Positions 36,059-47,057 of a DNA stretch of 64,000 bases are shown piece by piece. How positions within the stretch are numbered: the first letter of the stretch is position 1; each line of letters begins with the position of its first letter. Origin of the DNA: Leuconostoc kimchii IMSNU 11154 (lineage in GTDB: Bacteria > Bacillota > Bacilli > Lactobacillales > Lactobacillaceae); contig NC_014136.1 of NCBI RefSeq assembly GCF_000092505.1, positions 186,001 to 250,000 on the forward strand, written 5' to 3'. The notes below the pieces were generated by a model. The model worked only from the letters and a program-made list of their open reading frames with translations, was not told where the DNA came from and ran no database searches. Both the position numbers and the translations under genes were made by a program.

Positions 36059-36217
36059 TAAACCACAAGACGATAATATCAGAAATATGCTGTTTTTTTA
36101 TTTAAAGTAAGAACAATTAGCATATATGCATTTTATCCACACATTTTTTTAAAATCAGCTTAATTTTAAAGAAATAGTAAATTTTCGCAATAAATTTATT
36201 ACCAAAATACAAAGAAA

Positions 36218-36231
36218 CGAACAAATGTTTG
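36218..36231. promoter_or_regulatory. LexA (SOS) box
   Basis: CGAACAAATGTTTG closely matches the Gram-positive SOS box CGAACATATGTTCG. It overlaps the lexA -35, so LexA would repress its own gene. A further half-site GTTCG occurs at 36247-36251. Confidence 0.85.
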
Positions 36232-36257
36232 ATTTGTTAGAGATTGTTCGTTATAAT
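36229..36257 (+). promoter_or_regulatory. lexA promoter
   Basis: -35 TTGATT (36229-36234), 17-nt spacer, perfect -10 TATAAT (36252-36257). Confidence 0.8.
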
Positions 36258-36300
36258 AATAATATATTAAATCGAGTAGAATTAAGGACTAAAACCCCAT

Positions 36301-36942
36301 ATGGCAATTCAAATTCAAGAAAGTAAACAACTTCAAGTGCTCCGTTTTATCCATGAAGCACAAATAACAAACGGTTACCCACCTACAGTTCGTGAAGTTG
36401 GTGAGGCAGTTGGCTTGTCATCGTCATCGACCATTCATGGTCACATTGAACGTTTGGTTAAGAAGGGTTATCTTTTAAAAGACGCCTCAAAGCCTCGCGC
36501 TCGTGCGATTGAAGTCACTGATTCAGGTCTCGAAGCTTTGGGTGTTTCAACAACCCCAGGTCGCATCCCAGTTCTTGGACTTGTAACAGCTGGAACACCT
36601 ATTTTAGCTGTTGAAGAAGAGGCAACTGAATTCTTCCCTATCCCTGATAATTTAATGCAATTTGATGGTGATATGTTCATGTTAAATGTTCGTGGCAATT
36701 CCATGGTCAACATTGGTATATTAGATGGTGATAAGGTTATTGTTCGTAAACAAGATAATGCTGATAATGGTGATGTCGTTGTGGCAATGAACGATGACAA
36801 TGAAGCCACTGTCAAAAGATTTTTCAGGGAAGCAGACCACTTCCGTCTCCAACCGGAAAATGACGCCATGTCTCCCATCATTTTGCGACGTGTATCTATT
36901 TTAGGAAAAGTTATTGGTCTCTATCGTGATGCTATTTATTAA
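36301..36942 (+). CDS. lexA: SOS repressor LexA
   Basis: 213-aa repressor. The winged helix-turn-helix (residues ~8-65) has [20 protein letters not shown], cut here to the key elements [10 protein letters not shown] and STIHGHI. The self-cleavage bond is Ala97-Gly98 (VTAGTPI), with catalytic Ser134 (GNSM) and Lys172 (ATVKRF). It controls DNA-damage genes and is released by RecA. An SOS box overlaps its promoter. All catalytic residues intact. Confidence 0.96.
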   Translation: MAIQIQESKQLQVLRFIHEAQITNGYPPTVREVGEAVGLSSSSTIHGHIERLVKKGYLLKDASKPRARAIEVTDSGLEALGVSTTPGRIPVLGLVTAGTPILAVEEEATEFFPIPDNLMQFDGDMFMLNVRGNSMVNIGILDGDKVIVRKQDNADNGDVVVAMNDDNEATVKRFFREADHFRLQPENDAMSPIILRRVSILGKVIGLYRDAIY

Positions 36943-36944
36943 GA

Positions 36945-36982
36945 CACAAAAAACTCGGATAAATTATCCGAGTTTTTTTGTG
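36945..36982. terminator. Bidirectional terminator between lexA and pyrE
   Basis: Long stem CACAAAAAACTCGGAT with its complement around a 5-nt loop (36961-36965), T-runs in both directions. Confidence 0.85.
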
Positions 36983-36989
36983 CTTACAC

Positions 36990-37616
36990 TTACCACTGCT
37001 TAGGATTAAGTTGCCACTGTTTTAGCGTTGTTATTTGTGACTCATTTAGTTCACCACGTTTAATTGCTGCAGCCATTAATTGCGAATAAGTTGTCAGCGA
37101 TTTAAACGTGAGGTTTGCCCGTTTAAAATTAATGACACCTTCAGGTAACTCATATGAAAAAATTGAGACGACACCAATCACTTCAGCACCTGCTTGACGT
37201 GTGGCTTCAACAGCCCCTAATACTGAACCACCTGTGGAAATCAAATCATCAATTAACACAACTTTTTGCCCTGCAACTGTTGCCCCTTCTATCTGTCGAC
37301 CTGCTCCGTGATCTTTTGGTTTTGAGCGAACATAAATCATAGGTTTATCCAAAATATCTGCAACCCAAGCAGCATGTGGAATTCCTGCTGTCGCGACACC
37401 ACCAATGATGTCAACATCCCCGTACGCATTTTGAATCAGATCAGCCAGCCCTCTAAAAATATTTTGGCGCACTTTTGGTACACCAATAGTCATGCGATTG
37501 TCAGTATAAATCGGACTTTTAATTCCTGAAGCCCAAGTGAAAGGTTCATCTGGAGCAAATTTAACCGCACCTATGGCTAACAAATCGTCTGCTACTTGTT
37601 CTGCGTAATTCGTCAT
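36990..37616 (-). CDS. pyrE: Orotate phosphoribosyltransferase
   Basis: 208-aa PRTase converting orotate to OMP. The PRPP motif is VVLIDDLISTGGS, and FTWASGIKSPIYTDNR marks the orotate site. It begins 1 nt after pyrF and is the last gene of the pyr operon. Confidence 0.95.
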   Translation of the reverse strand: MTNYAEQVADDLLAIGAVKFAPDEPFTWASGIKSPIYTDNRMTIGVPKVRQNIFRGLADLIQNAYGDVDIIGGVATAGIPHAAWVADILDKPMIYVRSKPKDHGAGRQIEGATVAGQKVVLIDDLISTGGSVLGAVEATRQAGAEVIGVVSIFSYELPEGVINFKRANLTFKSLTTYSQLMAAAIKRGELNESQITTLKQWQLNPKQW

Positions 37617-38309
37617 CTACTTACTCCATTCTTTTAACACACGTTCATAGACTGCAATAGGTTGAACTGCTTTTGTAATCGACCGCCCAATAACAAGACC
37701 GGTTGCACCATTTTCATGTGCTGCCTTTGGTGTCATAATACGTGCTTGGTCGTCAGCTTGATCACCAGCCAACCGAATACCTGGTGTGATTCTCAAAAAC
37801 GAATCACTTGTATTTTTTTTAATCAGATTGGCTTCCAACGGCGAACTAATTGTGCCATCTATACCACTATAGTAGGCTAACTTTGCCAAATGAATAACAC
37901 TTTCTGACATACTAGCATTAGTCAACTGTGTTTCCTGCATGTCCATTTCCGAAAATGAGGTCAATTGCGTTACAGCAAGTAGCTTCATATGCGCACCTTT
38001 ATTTGCTACTGCCGCGCGTAACATCTTTTCGCCACCTGCGGCATGCACCGTCAAGTACTGAACATCTAATTTTGCTAAGCTGGCAACTGCATGCCCAACT
38101 GTTGTGGGAATATCATATAATTTTAAATCTAAAAACACATCAAACTTTTGTTCACGTAGTTCCCTGATAAAACTGGGACCTTCAGCATAAAATAATTCCA
38201 TGCCAACCTTTAAGGCTGGTTTAACGATTCTATCGCGATATGGTAACAAAAAAGTATTTGCTGCTGCTGCATCTGGAAAATCCAATGCGATAAATACTGG
38301 CTCTATCAT
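37617..38309 (-). CDS. pyrF: Orotidine 5'-phosphate decarboxylase
   Basis: 230-aa TIM-barrel decarboxylase giving UMP. ALDFPD at the N-terminus, the catalytic DLKLYDIPTTV (Asp-Lys-Asp), TVHAAGG and ITPGIRL are present. Confidence 0.96.
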   Translation of the reverse strand: MIEPVFIALDFPDAAAANTFLLPYRDRIVKPALKVGMELFYAEGPSFIRELREQKFDVFLDLKLYDIPTTVGHAVASLAKLDVQYLTVHAAGGEKMLRAAVANKGAHMKLLAVTQLTSFSEMDMQETQLTNASMSESVIHLAKLAYYSGIDGTISSPLEANLIKKNTSDSFLRITPGIRLAGDQADDQARIMTPKAAHENGATGLVIGRSITKAVQPIAVYERVLKEWSK

Positions 38310-38349
38310 AAGTTCCTTCCCTAAACATACAATTTAAAAATCGTCATGT

Positions 38350-39270
38350 TCATTTAAGCGTACGCGTCACTTCTTGTACAGTACCAAAATGATAATTATC
38401 TAACGCACCTGGCAGTGCTTTAATGATGTCTGACATAACATGTGTATTATAGGCTAAAGCTGCACCAACTTGCACAGCACTTGCGCCTGCCATCATAAAT
38501 TCCAGTGCATCATCCACTGCTTCAATACCTCCAACACCAATAATTGGTATCGAAACTGTTTGTGCTGCTTCGTAAACAAGACGTACGGCAATCGGATGAA
38601 CAGCTTTACCCGACAGACCACCCGTTCCGCGGGCTAATTTTGGTTGGCGTTTTTGTAAATCAAAGCTCATACCTGTCACTGTATTAATCAGTACGATACC
38701 GCTCGCACCGGCAACTTCTACTGCTTTAGCAATTGGTCTAATATCAGTAACATTGGGTGATAATTTTGCATAAATTGGCAAATTCGTCACCTTTTTAACA
38801 GACGTAATCACTTCTGATGCAGCTTCAGCGGACACACCAAATGCCATGCCACCACGATCAACATTTGGACATGATAAATTGACTTCAATGGCAGTCAGGT
38901 AGGCGGTGTTGGTTAATAATTGTGCTAACGCCACATACTCATCAACCGTCTCACCGGCAATCGACACCATAACCGGCAAGGCATTACCATATTTTGCCTT
39001 GATAGCTGGTAAAAAATCTTTTAAAACATTATGGATGCCAGGATTAGCAAGTCCAACCGAATTCAGGAGGCCACTGGGCAATTCAACCGTCCAGGGTTGT
39101 GGATTTCCTGAACGTTCAGCCCATGTCACTGTTTTCGTAACCAGTGTACCAGTTTTTTCGATGTCATAGCCTTCATCTAAACCAAAGTACACAGCACCCG
39201 ATGAATTCATTATGGGATTCTTCATGTTTAAACCAGGTAATTCAACGGATAAACGATTCTTTATTGTCAT
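38350..39270 (-). CDS. pyrD: Dihydroorotate dehydrogenase, class 1B-type catalytic subunit
   Basis: 306-aa FMN enzyme oxidising dihydroorotate. NSSGAVYFG, VNLSCPNVDRGGMAFG (catalytic Cys) and IIGVGGI fit class 1. The CPNxxxGGxAFG pattern points to class 1B (PyrDB), which normally pairs with the flavin/iron-sulfur subunit PyrK. No pyrK is present in this operon. Either PyrK is encoded elsewhere, or the enzyme works with another acceptor. Confidence 0.93.
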   Translation of the reverse strand: MTIKNRLSVELPGLNMKNPIMNSSGAVYFGLDEGYDIEKTGTLVTKTVTWAERSGNPQPWTVELPSGLLNSVGLANPGIHNVLKDFLPAIKAKYGNALPVMVSIAGETVDEYVALAQLLTNTAYLTAIEVNLSCPNVDRGGMAFGVSAEAASEVITSVKKVTNLPIYAKLSPNVTDIRPIAKAVEVAGASGIVLINTVTGMSFDLQKRQPKLARGTGGLSGKAVHPIAVRLVYEAAQTVSIPIIGVGGIEAVDDALEFMMAGASAVQVGAALAYNTHVMSDIIKALPGALDNYHFGTVQEVTRTLK

Positions 39271-39317
39271 GATTCTCCTAATTGGTACTTATTGCAGAAA
39301 TTTTCAACGCACATATT

Positions 39318-42300
39318 TCATTTCATTTCATTCACAGTAAAACTACGACTTTCAAGTACATCGACAAATGCTTTAACGGTATCCAATGCTGTAAATAATG
39401 GTACGGCATTTTCAATTGCCGCACTGCGGATTAATCGACCATCTGATTCGGCACGGTCATCTGCTTGAGTCGTATTAACCACAACTTGTAATTTTTGAGC
39501 TCGCAAAGCTGCCACTGAGTTATTATCAGATTCAGAAATTTTATCCAATATTTCAACTGGCAAGTGCTGAGATTCAAGATATGCTCCAGTACCCGACGTT
39601 GCAAACAGCGCAAAGCCCAAATCGTTAAAACGCTTTGCCAAACCTAAAGCTTCTTCTTTATCTTCATCAGCTACTGTCAATAAAACATTGCCATATTGTG
39701 GTACTTTGATGTTCGAAGCAATAAATGCCTTATATAATGCTTTTGGTAAGGTCGTGTCAGATCCCATCACTTCGCCGGTAGATTTCATTTCTGGGCCAAG
39801 CAGAGAGTCAACGTGAGGCAGTTTTGTAAATGAGAATATTGGTGCTTTAACATGAACCATATCATCAGCTGGTATTAATCCTGTTTCAAATCCCATATCT
39901 GCGAGTTTTTCACCTAGCATCACTCGTGTTGCGAGTTGTGCTAATGGTAAATGTGTCACCTTAGAAATAAATGGCACTGTTCGTGAGGCTCTAGGATTGA
40001 CTTCAATGACGTATGCTGTATTCTCATGAATGACAAATTGAACATTCATTAAACCAATTGTGTGCATTGCTTTAGCCAAATTGATTGCGGCTTGTGACAT
40101 TTCGTCTTGTACTTTTTGTGATAAATATTGTGGTGGGTAAACAGACATTGAATCGCCAGAATGGACGCCAGCTCGTTCAATATGTTCCATAATACCAGGA
40201 ATCACTGCAGTTTCGCCATCCGATAAAACATCCACTTCAGCTTCTTGTCCCACTAAATAAGAATCAATCAATACAGGATGATCATTAGACACCTTAACAG
40301 CACGTTGCATATAATCCTGCAACTCTTCATCTGAGGACACGATTTCCATTGCACGGCCACCTAGAACATATGATGGTCTGATTAACACAGGATATCCGAT
40401 AAGTTGTGCTGCACTCAAAGCGTCTGCCACTGTTGTCGCTGTTTTACCAACTGGCTGTGGTAATTGCAGTTGCTTGATGACTTGATCAAAAGCTTCTCGA
40501 TCTTCTGCACGATTTAAATCTGCCACTGTCGTACCAAGAATAGGTACCCCGTTATCTTGTAATGGCTGTGCCAAATTAATGGCCGTTTGCCCACCAAACT
40601 GAACGACGATACCAATTGGTTGTTCTAAATCATAAACATTCAAAACATCTTCAAGTGTCAGTGGTTCAAAATATAGTTTGTCAGATACTGAAAAATCTGT
40701 AGAAACTGTTTCTGGGTTGGAATTCATAATGATTGCTTCATAGCCGGCGCGCTGAATTGCTTTAACAGCGTGAACTGTTGCATAATCAAATTCAACCCCC
40801 TGCCCAATACGAATTGGACCAGAACCTAGTACAATGACCGACTGCTTATCAGATTTAACTGACTCATTCTCACGCTCATACGTTGCATAGTAATATGGTG
40901 TTTGTGATTCAAACTCAGCCGCCACAGTATCTACCATTTTGTAAACAGGCAAAATATTTTCTTGCTGGCGTAATTGACGAATTTCAGCAACTGTTTTGTC
41001 CCAGATTCCTGCAATAGTTTCATCAGCAAAACCATTCTTTTTAGCATATAGTAAGGTATCTAAGTCACCAATTTGTTTTGCCAACTGATTCTCAATTTCA
41101 ATAACATGTAATACCTTATCTAAGAAAAATGTGTCAATCAATGTTTTTTCATGAATTGTTTCAATCGTCACACCACGGCGTAATAAATCAGCAATCATAA
41201 ACAAACGATCATCACGAGCTGGCATTAAAGCATCTAGCAATGCGGCGTCTGACAAATCATCAAAGGTAATATCATTTAACCCTATTGCACCAATTTCAAG
41301 TGACCGTACAGCCTTTAGCATGGCTTCTTCCATGTTACGCCCAATGGCCATTACCTCGCCTGTAGCCTTCATTTGCGTACCTAAATGGCGATCAGCTGTG
41401 GCAAATTTGTCAAATGGCCATCTCGGAATTTTAAAGACAACGTAATCTAAAGCAGGTTCAAATTCAGCCTTAGTTGTGCCAGTAACTGGATTAATAATTT
41501 CATCTAACGTCAACCCCACACCAATTTTAGCTGCCATTTTTGCAATCGGATAACCTGTAGCCTTTGATGCAAGTGCTGATGAACGTGATACACGTGGATT
41601 AACTTCAATAATATAATATTTATATGAATGTGGATCTAGCGCCATTTGAATATTAACGCCACCTTCAATTTTCAGAGCACGAATAATTTTCAAAGCCGCA
41701 TCTCGCATCATTTGTACTTCACGATCCGACAAAGTTTGCACCGGTGCAGTAACAATTGAATCACCTGTGTGGATGCCGACTGGATCAAAATTTTCCATCG
41801 AGGCAACAACTAGCGCATTATCATGTGCATCTCGCATCACTTCAAATTCAATTTCTTTATAACCAGCAATAGAACGTTCAATTAAAACCTGTGTCACTGG
41901 AGACAAGTCTAACCCATTTGCAGCAATGTCACTCAATTCAGCATGATTATTTGCAATACCACCACCAGTACCACCAAGTGTATAGGCCGGACGCACAATC
42001 ACTGGATAACCATGCGTATCAGCAAAATCCAATGCTTCTTCAAGTGTTGTTGCAATAGTGGACTCAGGGATGGGTTCATGCAAGCGTTCCATTAATGCTT
42101 TAAATTCTTCACGGTCTTCTGCCTCTTCAATAGCTGATAACTTGGTACCTAATAGTTCAATGCTTAAGTCATCCAAAATACCTGCTTCAGACAAATCCTT
42201 TGCCATATTTAACCCAGTTTGACCACCTAACGTAGGCAAAATAGCATCTGGGCGTTCCTTGCGTAAAATACGTTCAATAAAATCAATCGATAACGGTTCA

Positions 42301-42497
42301 ATATAAACTTTGTCAGCAATTTCAGCATCTGTCATGATGGTTGCCGGATTAGAGTTGACTAAAATAACATAGTACCCTTCCTCTTTTAAACTTAAGGCAG
42401 CCTGTGTACCAGAATAATCAAACTCTGCGGCTTGTCCGATGACAATAGGACCAGAGCCAATAACCAGTATTTTTTTTATGTCAGTGCGTTTAGGCAT
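39318..42497 (-). CDS. carB: Carbamoyl-phosphate synthase large subunit
   Basis: 1059-aa enzyme with two homologous ATP-grasp halves: the first opens [22 protein letters not shown], the second [21 protein letters not shown] (each shortened here in meaning to GSGPI.IGQ..EFDY). A C-terminal MGS-like domain follows (~930-1059) for allosteric control. ATG 42497 overlaps the carA stop and has AAGGAG 10 nt upstream. Catalyses carbamoyl phosphate synthesis with CarA for pyrimidines and arginine. Confidence 0.95.
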   Translation of the reverse strand: MPKRTDIKKILVIGSGPIVIGQAAEFDYSGTQAALSLKEEGYYVILVNSNPATIMTDAEIADKVYIEPLSIDFIERILRKERPDAILPTLGGQTGLNMAKDLSEAGILDDLSIELLGTKLSAIEEAEDREEFKALMERLHEPIPESTIATTLEEALDFADTHGYPVIVRPAYTLGGTGGGIANNHAELSDIAANGLDLSPVTQVLIERSIAGYKEIEFEVMRDAHDNALVVASMENFDPVGIHTGDSIVTAPVQTLSDREVQMMRDAALKIIRALKIEGGVNIQMALDPHSYKYYIIEVNPRVSRSSALASKATGYPIAKMAAKIGVGLTLDEIINPVTGTTKAEFEPALDYVVFKIPRWPFDKFATADRHLGTQMKATGEVMAIGRNMEEAMLKAVRSLEIGAIGLNDITFDDLSDAALLDALMPARDDRLFMIADLLRRGVTIETIHEKTLIDTFFLDKVLHVIEIENQLAKQIGDLDTLLYAKKNGFADETIAGIWDKTVAEIRQLRQQENILPVYKMVDTVAAEFESQTPYYYATYERENESVKSDKQSVIVLGSGPIRIGQGVEFDYATVHAVKAIQRAGYEAIIMNSNPETVSTDFSVSDKLYFEPLTLEDVLNVYDLEQPIGIVVQFGGQTAINLAQPLQDNGVPILGTTVADLNRAEDREAFDQVIKQLQLPQPVGKTATTVADALSAAQLIGYPVLIRPSYVLGGRAMEIVSSDEELQDYMQRAVKVSNDHPVLIDSYLVGQEAEVDVLSDGETAVIPGIMEHIERAGVHSGDSMSVYPPQYLSQKVQDEMSQAAINLAKAMHTIGLMNVQFVIHENTAYVIEVNPRASRTVPFISKVTHLPLAQLATRVMLGEKLADMGFETGLIPADDMVHVKAPIFSFTKLPHVDSLLGPEMKSTGEVMGSDTTLPKALYKAFIASNIKVPQYGNVLLTVADEDKEEALGLAKRFNDLGFALFATSGTGAYLESQHLPVEILDKISESDNNSVAALRAQKLQVVVNTTQADDRAESDGRLIRSAAIENAVPLFTALDTVKAFVDVLESRSFTVNEMK

Positions 42498-43578
42498 TTT
42501 GTGGTGTCTCCTTCTTTGCATCTGCAATCATGTTTAAGAAATCATCGAATAAATATTCAGCATCATGTGGACCTGGCGCTGCATCTGGGTGAAATTGCAC
42601 TGAGAAGGCATGATGACCTTGCAATCGCAACCCCTCAACTGTGTAATCATTAATTTCTTCATGTGTCACAACTAATTCAGTTTTTGCTAGACTGTCACGG
42701 CTAACAGCATAACCGTGATTTTGCGACGTAAAGTCTAGCCGATCATGTGACAAATGACGTACAGCATGGTTAAAGCCACGATGTCCAAATTTCATTTTGT
42801 AAGTTTCAGCGCCATTCGCTAATGCAAACAATTGATGTCCTAAACAAATACCCATTAGTGGTAGCTGTTCCTGTAAGGTTTGAATAGTTGGAATAGCATA
42901 GGCTACGTCTTGGGGGTTCCCTGGCCCATTTGATAACAAAATGCCATCAGGATTAGCAGATAAAATTGTCTGCGCATCAACATTTGCTGGAAATACCATC
43001 ACGTTAACACCTCGTTTGGCCAAAGAACGTAAAATTGAATTTTTTAATCCAAAATCAATTAACGCAATTGAAACGCCATCCGTAGGATTCTGATATTGCG
43101 TTTTCGTTGTTGCTTCAGCTACCATTGACGATGATGGGGCAAAATTTTTGACTTTATCAAACACGTCTTCAGTTATTTCATTCACCAAGGCGGCTTTCAT
43201 CACGCCCTGATCTCGTAATTCTCTAGTCAATGCTCGCGTATCTACACCAGTAATACCTGGCATATTCGTTCGTTCTGCCCATGACTCCAAGCTCATCGTT
43301 TGACGCCAATTGCTTGGCCGGCGGGCAATTTCATGAACAACAATAGCCGATGCAGCTGGTCTTAAACTTTCAAAGTCATCACGGTTGATACCATAATTAC
43401 CAATTAAAGGATAAGTAAAGACAATTATTTCGCCACGATATGATAAATCAGTAATTGATTCTTGATAACCAGACATACCTGTATTAAAAACCAATTCGGC
43501 AATCACATCCACATCTGCACCAAAGGCTTCTCCTTCATAAACTGATCCATTTTCAAGTATTAAGTAACGCTTTTTCAT
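42490..43578 (-). CDS. carA: Carbamoyl-phosphate synthase small subunit (glutaminase)
   Basis: 362-aa amidotransferase. The N-terminal CarA domain begins [16 protein letters not shown], and the C-terminal class I GATase has LSNGPGNP, nucleophile Cys in MGICLGHQL, and [11 protein letters not shown] with the catalytic His. Coupled to carB by an 8-nt overlap. Confidence 0.95.
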   Translation of the reverse strand: MKKRYLILENGSVYEGEAFGADVDVIAELVFNTGMSGYQESITDLSYRGEIIVFTYPLIGNYGINRDDFESLRPAASAIVVHEIARRPSNWRQTMSLESWAERTNMPGITGVDTRALTRELRDQGVMKAALVNEITEDVFDKVKNFAPSSSMVAEATTKTQYQNPTDGVSIALIDFGLKNSILRSLAKRGVNVMVFPANVDAQTILSANPDGILLSNGPGNPQDVAYAIPTIQTLQEQLPLMGICLGHQLFALANGAETYKMKFGHRGFNHAVRHLSHDRLDFTSQNHGYAVSRDSLAKTELVVTHEEINDYTVEGLRLQGHHAFSVQFHPDAAPGPHDAEYLFDDFLNMIADAKKETPQNA

Positions 43579-43614
43579 ATCTCATTATCCTCGTTATTTT
43601 TTATACGACACAAT

Positions 43615-44880
43615 TCATTGGGTTACAATTTGACCGTCAACCCACGTTGCAATAGTTTTACCATAAACATTCCAGCCAACAAAAGGTGAATTCTTTCCCT
43701 TTGATTGAAAGTCACTAGTTTCAATTTGGTAGCTATTTTCAAGATCAAATAGTGCTAAATCTGCTGTTTCACCCACTTGAACACTTGTAGGTGCTGCTTT
43801 AAGCTTAAAAGCTTGTACTGGTGAAACCACCATACGCTGTATTAAAGTTTCAAGCGTCATCACACCGGATCTCACCAAGTGTGTATAGAGCAGTTGAAAA
43901 CTCGTTTCGATTCCCGTAATGCCAAATGGTGCGGTTTTAAATGACTGCGCTTTTTCCAACGTACCATGCGGCGCATGATCGGTTGCAATCATGTCAATCG
44001 TGCCATCTAATAGGCCGGCAATTAACGCTTGCCTATCCACTTGTCCACGTAGTGGTGGATTCATTTTAAACTGGGCATTATCCTCATGAATATCTGTGTC
44101 AGAAAGTAACAAATGGTGCGGTGAAACCTCTGCCGTGACGTGAACACCTTCTAATTTAGCCATTCTAACTAATGCAACTGACGTTTTCGTCGAAATATGT
44201 GCAACATGATAATGAACACCAGTTGCTTTAGCTAATACCAAGTCCCTGGCTAATTGTGAACTTTCTGCTAAGCCAGTAATGCCTGGCAACTCTAATTTGT
44301 CAGCCTGATCACCTGCATTGATGACGCCTTTATGCAGTAATGATTCGTCCTCCAAATGTGCAGCTAAGGGTCTGTCAGCACGAGCAGCCAGCAGCATCGC
44401 TTGCAACATCGTATCAGCAGTTTGGACACCTTTACCATCATTACTAAATGCCGCCGCACCAGCTGATGCCATACCAACCATATCAGACACCTGATGTGAT
44501 ACTAAGTCAGGTGACACCGCACCGTATTGTTCAATGTGGATTACCCCGTGACGTTTGTTTAACGCCACTTGTTCAGAAACACGTTCAGGTGTATCAGGCA
44601 CAGGATTTAAATTAGGCATGGCTATCACTGTCGTAAAGCCACCATTTGCTGCTGCTTTTGAACCACTTGCAATTGTTTCCTTATAATCAAAGCCTGGTTC
44701 ACGAAAATGTACATGAACATCAACAAGACCCGCTGATAAAAAAGCACCCTTGGCATCAAAAACATCACCAGATAATTCAATATTCTCAGCGACTTGAACT
44801 ATCATCTTGTTATCGATTAATACATCACGTGTCACAAGCTCATGATTTTTTAAAATTTTTACATTTTTAATCAGTTGCAT
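43615..44880 (-). CDS. pyrC: Dihydroorotase
   Basis: 421-aa amidohydrolase cyclising carbamoyl aspartate. VDVHVHFREPGFDYKE (first two His ligands, cut here to DVHVHFREPG), then ATDHAPH with a metal-binding Asp. This is the class I dihydroorotase common in Firmicutes. GGAGG lies 6 nt before ATG 44880; an ATG three bases earlier also exists. Overlaps the pyrB stop by 14 nt. Confidence 0.95.
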   Translation of the reverse strand: MQLIKNVKILKNHELVTRDVLIDNKMIVQVAENIELSGDVFDAKGAFLSAGLVDVHVHFREPGFDYKETIASGSKAAANGGFTTVIAMPNLNPVPDTPERVSEQVALNKRHGVIHIEQYGAVSPDLVSHQVSDMVGMASAGAAAFSNDGKGVQTADTMLQAMLLAARADRPLAAHLEDESLLHKGVINAGDQADKLELPGITGLAESSQLARDLVLAKATGVHYHVAHISTKTSVALVRMAKLEGVHVTAEVSPHHLLLSDTDIHEDNAQFKMNPPLRGQVDRQALIAGLLDGTIDMIATDHAPHGTLEKAQSFKTAPFGITGIETSFQLLYTHLVRSGVMTLETLIQRMVVSPVQAFKLKAAPTSVQVGETADLALFDLENSYQIETSDFQSKGKNSPFVGWNVYGKTIATWVDGQIVTQ

Positions 44881-45778
44881 CATCCACCTCCATTATATAT
44901 TCCAACATGGCCATTCTTGCAAATACGCCATTAGTCATCTGTTCAAAAATTCGAGATTTAGGTGCTTCAACTAGTTCATCAGCAATTTCAACATCTCGGT
45001 TAACCGGTGCAGGGTGCATCACAATCGCATTTGTTTTCAATTTACCGTACCGCAGCAAGTTTAACCCAAACTGATTATGGTATTTTTGGGTTGAAAAACT
45101 TTGATTTTCTGTTTGTGTAATGCGTTCATGTTGCACCCTTAAGAACATCACGACATCAAGTTTAGGCCAGTCCTGATCAATCGGCACAAAGTCACCGAAT
45201 TGTGCAAGATCTGGAACATACCAACTTTCAGGTCCAGAAAACGTCACGTGCACGCCTAAACTCTGCAACACCTCAGCATTTGAACGTGCTACTCGTGAAT
45301 GCATGAGGTCACCAATAATTCGAATATGTAGCCCATCAAAATGACCAAATTGTTCATAAATTGTGACTAGATCGAGTAAACTTTGCGATGGATGTTGTCC
45401 ACTGCCATCACCTGCATTAATTAGCTGTGGTATTTTATGACCACCTACGTTTAAAACATAATCGTACCAGTTATTCATCTGATGCCTAATCACAGCAACA
45501 TCAACACCAATGGCCTTCAACGTTTTTAAAGTATCTACCAAACTCTCCCCTTTTGACATCGAGCTATGTTGTGGATCAACACTTATTTGCTGAAAGCCTA
45601 ATTTATTTTCTGCCATTTGGAAACTACTATGCGTACGCGTAGAATTTTCAAAAAATAAATTACTAACGGTTAAAGTTGTCTTATTAGGCTTTATGCCTGA
45701 CTTAAACTCTAATGCGCGTTTCACTAAGTTTAGCACATCACGTTCATCTATTGCATTTATATTCAAAAAATGTCGCAT
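44867..45778 (-). CDS. pyrB: Aspartate carbamoyltransferase catalytic subunit
   Basis: 303-aa transferase. The carbamoyl-phosphate loop is FFENSTRTHSSF, with HPSQSLLD and MHPAPVNRDVEI downstream. No pyrI partner, as in other Gram-positives. ATG 45778 has AGGAG 4 nt upstream and follows the attenuator; the in-frame start at 45805 lies inside the terminator hairpin and is excluded. Confidence 0.95.
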   Translation of the reverse strand: MRHFLNINAIDERDVLNLVKRALEFKSGIKPNKTTLTVSNLFFENSTRTHSSFQMAENKLGFQQISVDPQHSSMSKGESLVDTLKTLKAIGVDVAVIRHQMNNWYDYVLNVGGHKIPQLINAGDGSGQHPSQSLLDLVTIYEQFGHFDGLHIRIIGDLMHSRVARSNAEVLQSLGVHVTFSGPESWYVPDLAQFGDFVPIDQDWPKLDVVMFLRVQHERITQTENQSFSTQKYHNQFGLNLLRYGKLKTNAIVMHPAPVNRDVEIADELVEAPKSRIFEQMTNGVFARMAMLEYIMEVDDATD

Positions 45779-45794
45779 AAATCTCCTTTTTATA

Positions 45795-45830
45795 CAAAAA
45801 ACCACGTAAGCCAGTAGCTTACGTGGTTTT
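45795..45830 (-). terminator. Attenuator terminator of the pyr operon
   Basis: AAACCACGTAAGC and its complement around a short loop, then TTTTTT on the minus strand, just before pyrB. Confidence 0.9.
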
Positions 45831-45876
45831 AGATATTTGAGAAAAAGTATAGAGTCTTCCCGTGTCGTCTAAAAGC

Positions 45877-45897
45877 CTTGCAAGTCTCTCTGGACTC
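45877..45897 (-). promoter_or_regulatory. PyrR-binding loop in the pyr leader
   Basis: The minus strand reads AGTCCAGAGAGACTTGCAAG, matching the PyrR anti-antiterminator consensus (ARUCCNGNGAGGYU-like). With UMP, PyrR binding would favour the downstream terminator. No pyrR lies in the operon, so it must be encoded elsewhere. The leader spans 45779-45916. Confidence 0.88.
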
Positions 45898-45922
45898 AAT
45901 TAAAGGTCTTATCGTTCTTATT

Positions 45923-45951
45923 ATGTTATCATTTTTAAAAAATTTATGCAA
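45923..45951 (-). promoter_or_regulatory. pyr operon promoter
   Basis: -35 TTGCAT (45946-45951), 17-nt spacer, -10 TAACAT (45923-45928); a CATAAT three bases further downstream is an alternative -10. Just beyond the lepB stop. Confidence 0.6.
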
Positions 45952-45953
45952 AT

Positions 45954-46592
45954 TTAATTGTCAAAAAAAACTTTACGCTGTTGATTAATATTTTTTTTAG
46001 CAGTTTTATCTGAGTTCCAAAACGGTACAATGACTTTTCCAGAAATATGTTTTGCATCAACAAAACCAAAGTAACGACCATCATTAGAAACTGAACGATG
46101 ATCCCCCATCACAAAATATTTACCTGCAGGTACTTTTTCTTGATTACGATCTTGTTTTTGCCATGTATCTGCAGATGACAAGGTTTTCAATGTCCACTGA
46201 TTACCAAAGGACATTTCAGTTCCCAATGTTCGCTCATTGATATCAATGTAATTTTGGTTAATCACACGCCCATTAACATAGAGATTAGAATTTTTATACG
46301 ATACTGTATCGCCAGGTTTGCCAATAATACGTTTAACATAATCTTTCTCACCCGGTTTAACCTGAGGATCCTCGTGTCGTGCGTCAAATACAATAACATC
46401 ACCGCGTTGATACTTTGTTATTTTATCCAATAAAACTAACTCGTTGTTTTGTAGATTGGGCATCATTGATGGCCCGTTAACACGTACAAACGCAAATAGA
46501 AAAGTGCGAACTAATAACATGACAACAAAAGCTACCAGAACAGGTAATACCCACTCTTTTAAGAATATAACAAATTTATTTTGCATAATCAT
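45954..46592 (-). CDS. lepB: Signal peptidase I
   Basis: 212-aa type I signal peptidase. One N-terminal membrane helix (~13-35), catalytic Ser42 in GPSMMPNL, catalytic Lys87 in DYVKRIIG, and the box E motif MGDHRSVSNDGR. It cleaves secreted-protein signal peptides at the outer membrane face. Two Met codons at the start (1 and 3) are both possible. Confidence 0.94.
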   Translation of the reverse strand: MIMQNKFVIFLKEWVLPVLVAFVVMLLVRTFLFAFVRVNGPSMMPNLQNNELVLLDKITKYQRGDVIVFDARHEDPQVKPGEKDYVKRIIGKPGDTVSYKNSNLYVNGRVINQNYIDINERTLGTEMSFGNQWTLKTLSSADTWQKQDRNQEKVPAGKYFVMGDHRSVSNDGRYFGFVDAKHISGKVIVPFWNSDKTAKKNINQQRKVFFDN

Positions 46593-46609
46593 TCTCTCTT
46601 TTTATGTAC

Positions 46610-46632
46610 AAAACGATCACAAGGATCGTTTT
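46610..46632 (-). terminator. Weak terminator-like hairpin between ylbF and lepB
   Basis: 9-bp perfect stem AAAACGATC/GATCGTTTT with a 5-nt loop. The T-run on the minus strand is only four, so termination may be partial. Confidence 0.5.
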
Positions 46633-46639
46633 TAAGAAC

Positions 46640-47002
46640 TTATTGGCGTAATTTTGCGTAAGCTTCCGCTACCGGTTTAGTCACGATATCATTAACTTCT
46701 GTTAATAATGTATTCAATGCCTGTTCTGCTGTTAACAACACTGTAATCAAATCATTCTTTTGAACGTCAGCGGCTATAGCATCCCATTCTTTTTCTTGTT
46801 CTGGGCTTGGTTGTTGTTGCATTTGCATCATTTGCTGAACGGCAGATTGCACTGCTTGGAAGTGACCAAACAAGGCCTTAGCCTCTTCATCATTTTGTAT
46901 AGCATTGAAAGCTTCTTGCCAGGCGGTATACTGCTGTGTTTCTTTTAATACATTCGCCATCTCGTTTGCGTTGTCGTAAATATTAACTGTCATGTTTTCC
47001 AT
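46640..47002 (-). CDS. YlbF/YmcA family protein
   Basis: 120-aa all-helical protein of the YlbF/YmcA family (DUF964), whose Bacillus members form the Y-complex that tunes RNase Y and development. ANEMANVLKETQQY and a Gln/Met-rich central helix are visible. The role here is inferred from family only. Start may be Met1 or Met4. Confidence 0.85.
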   Translation of the reverse strand: MENMTVNIYDNANEMANVLKETQQYTAWQEAFNAIQNDEEAKALFGHFQAVQSAVQQMMQMQQQPSPEQEKEWDAIAADVQKNDLITVLLTAEQALNTLLTEVNDIVTKPVAEAYAKLRQ

Positions 47003-47057
47003 CCTTTGTCTACTTTAACTAACTGTTCTTTATTGATTAAAATCATTTAGTGATGTA

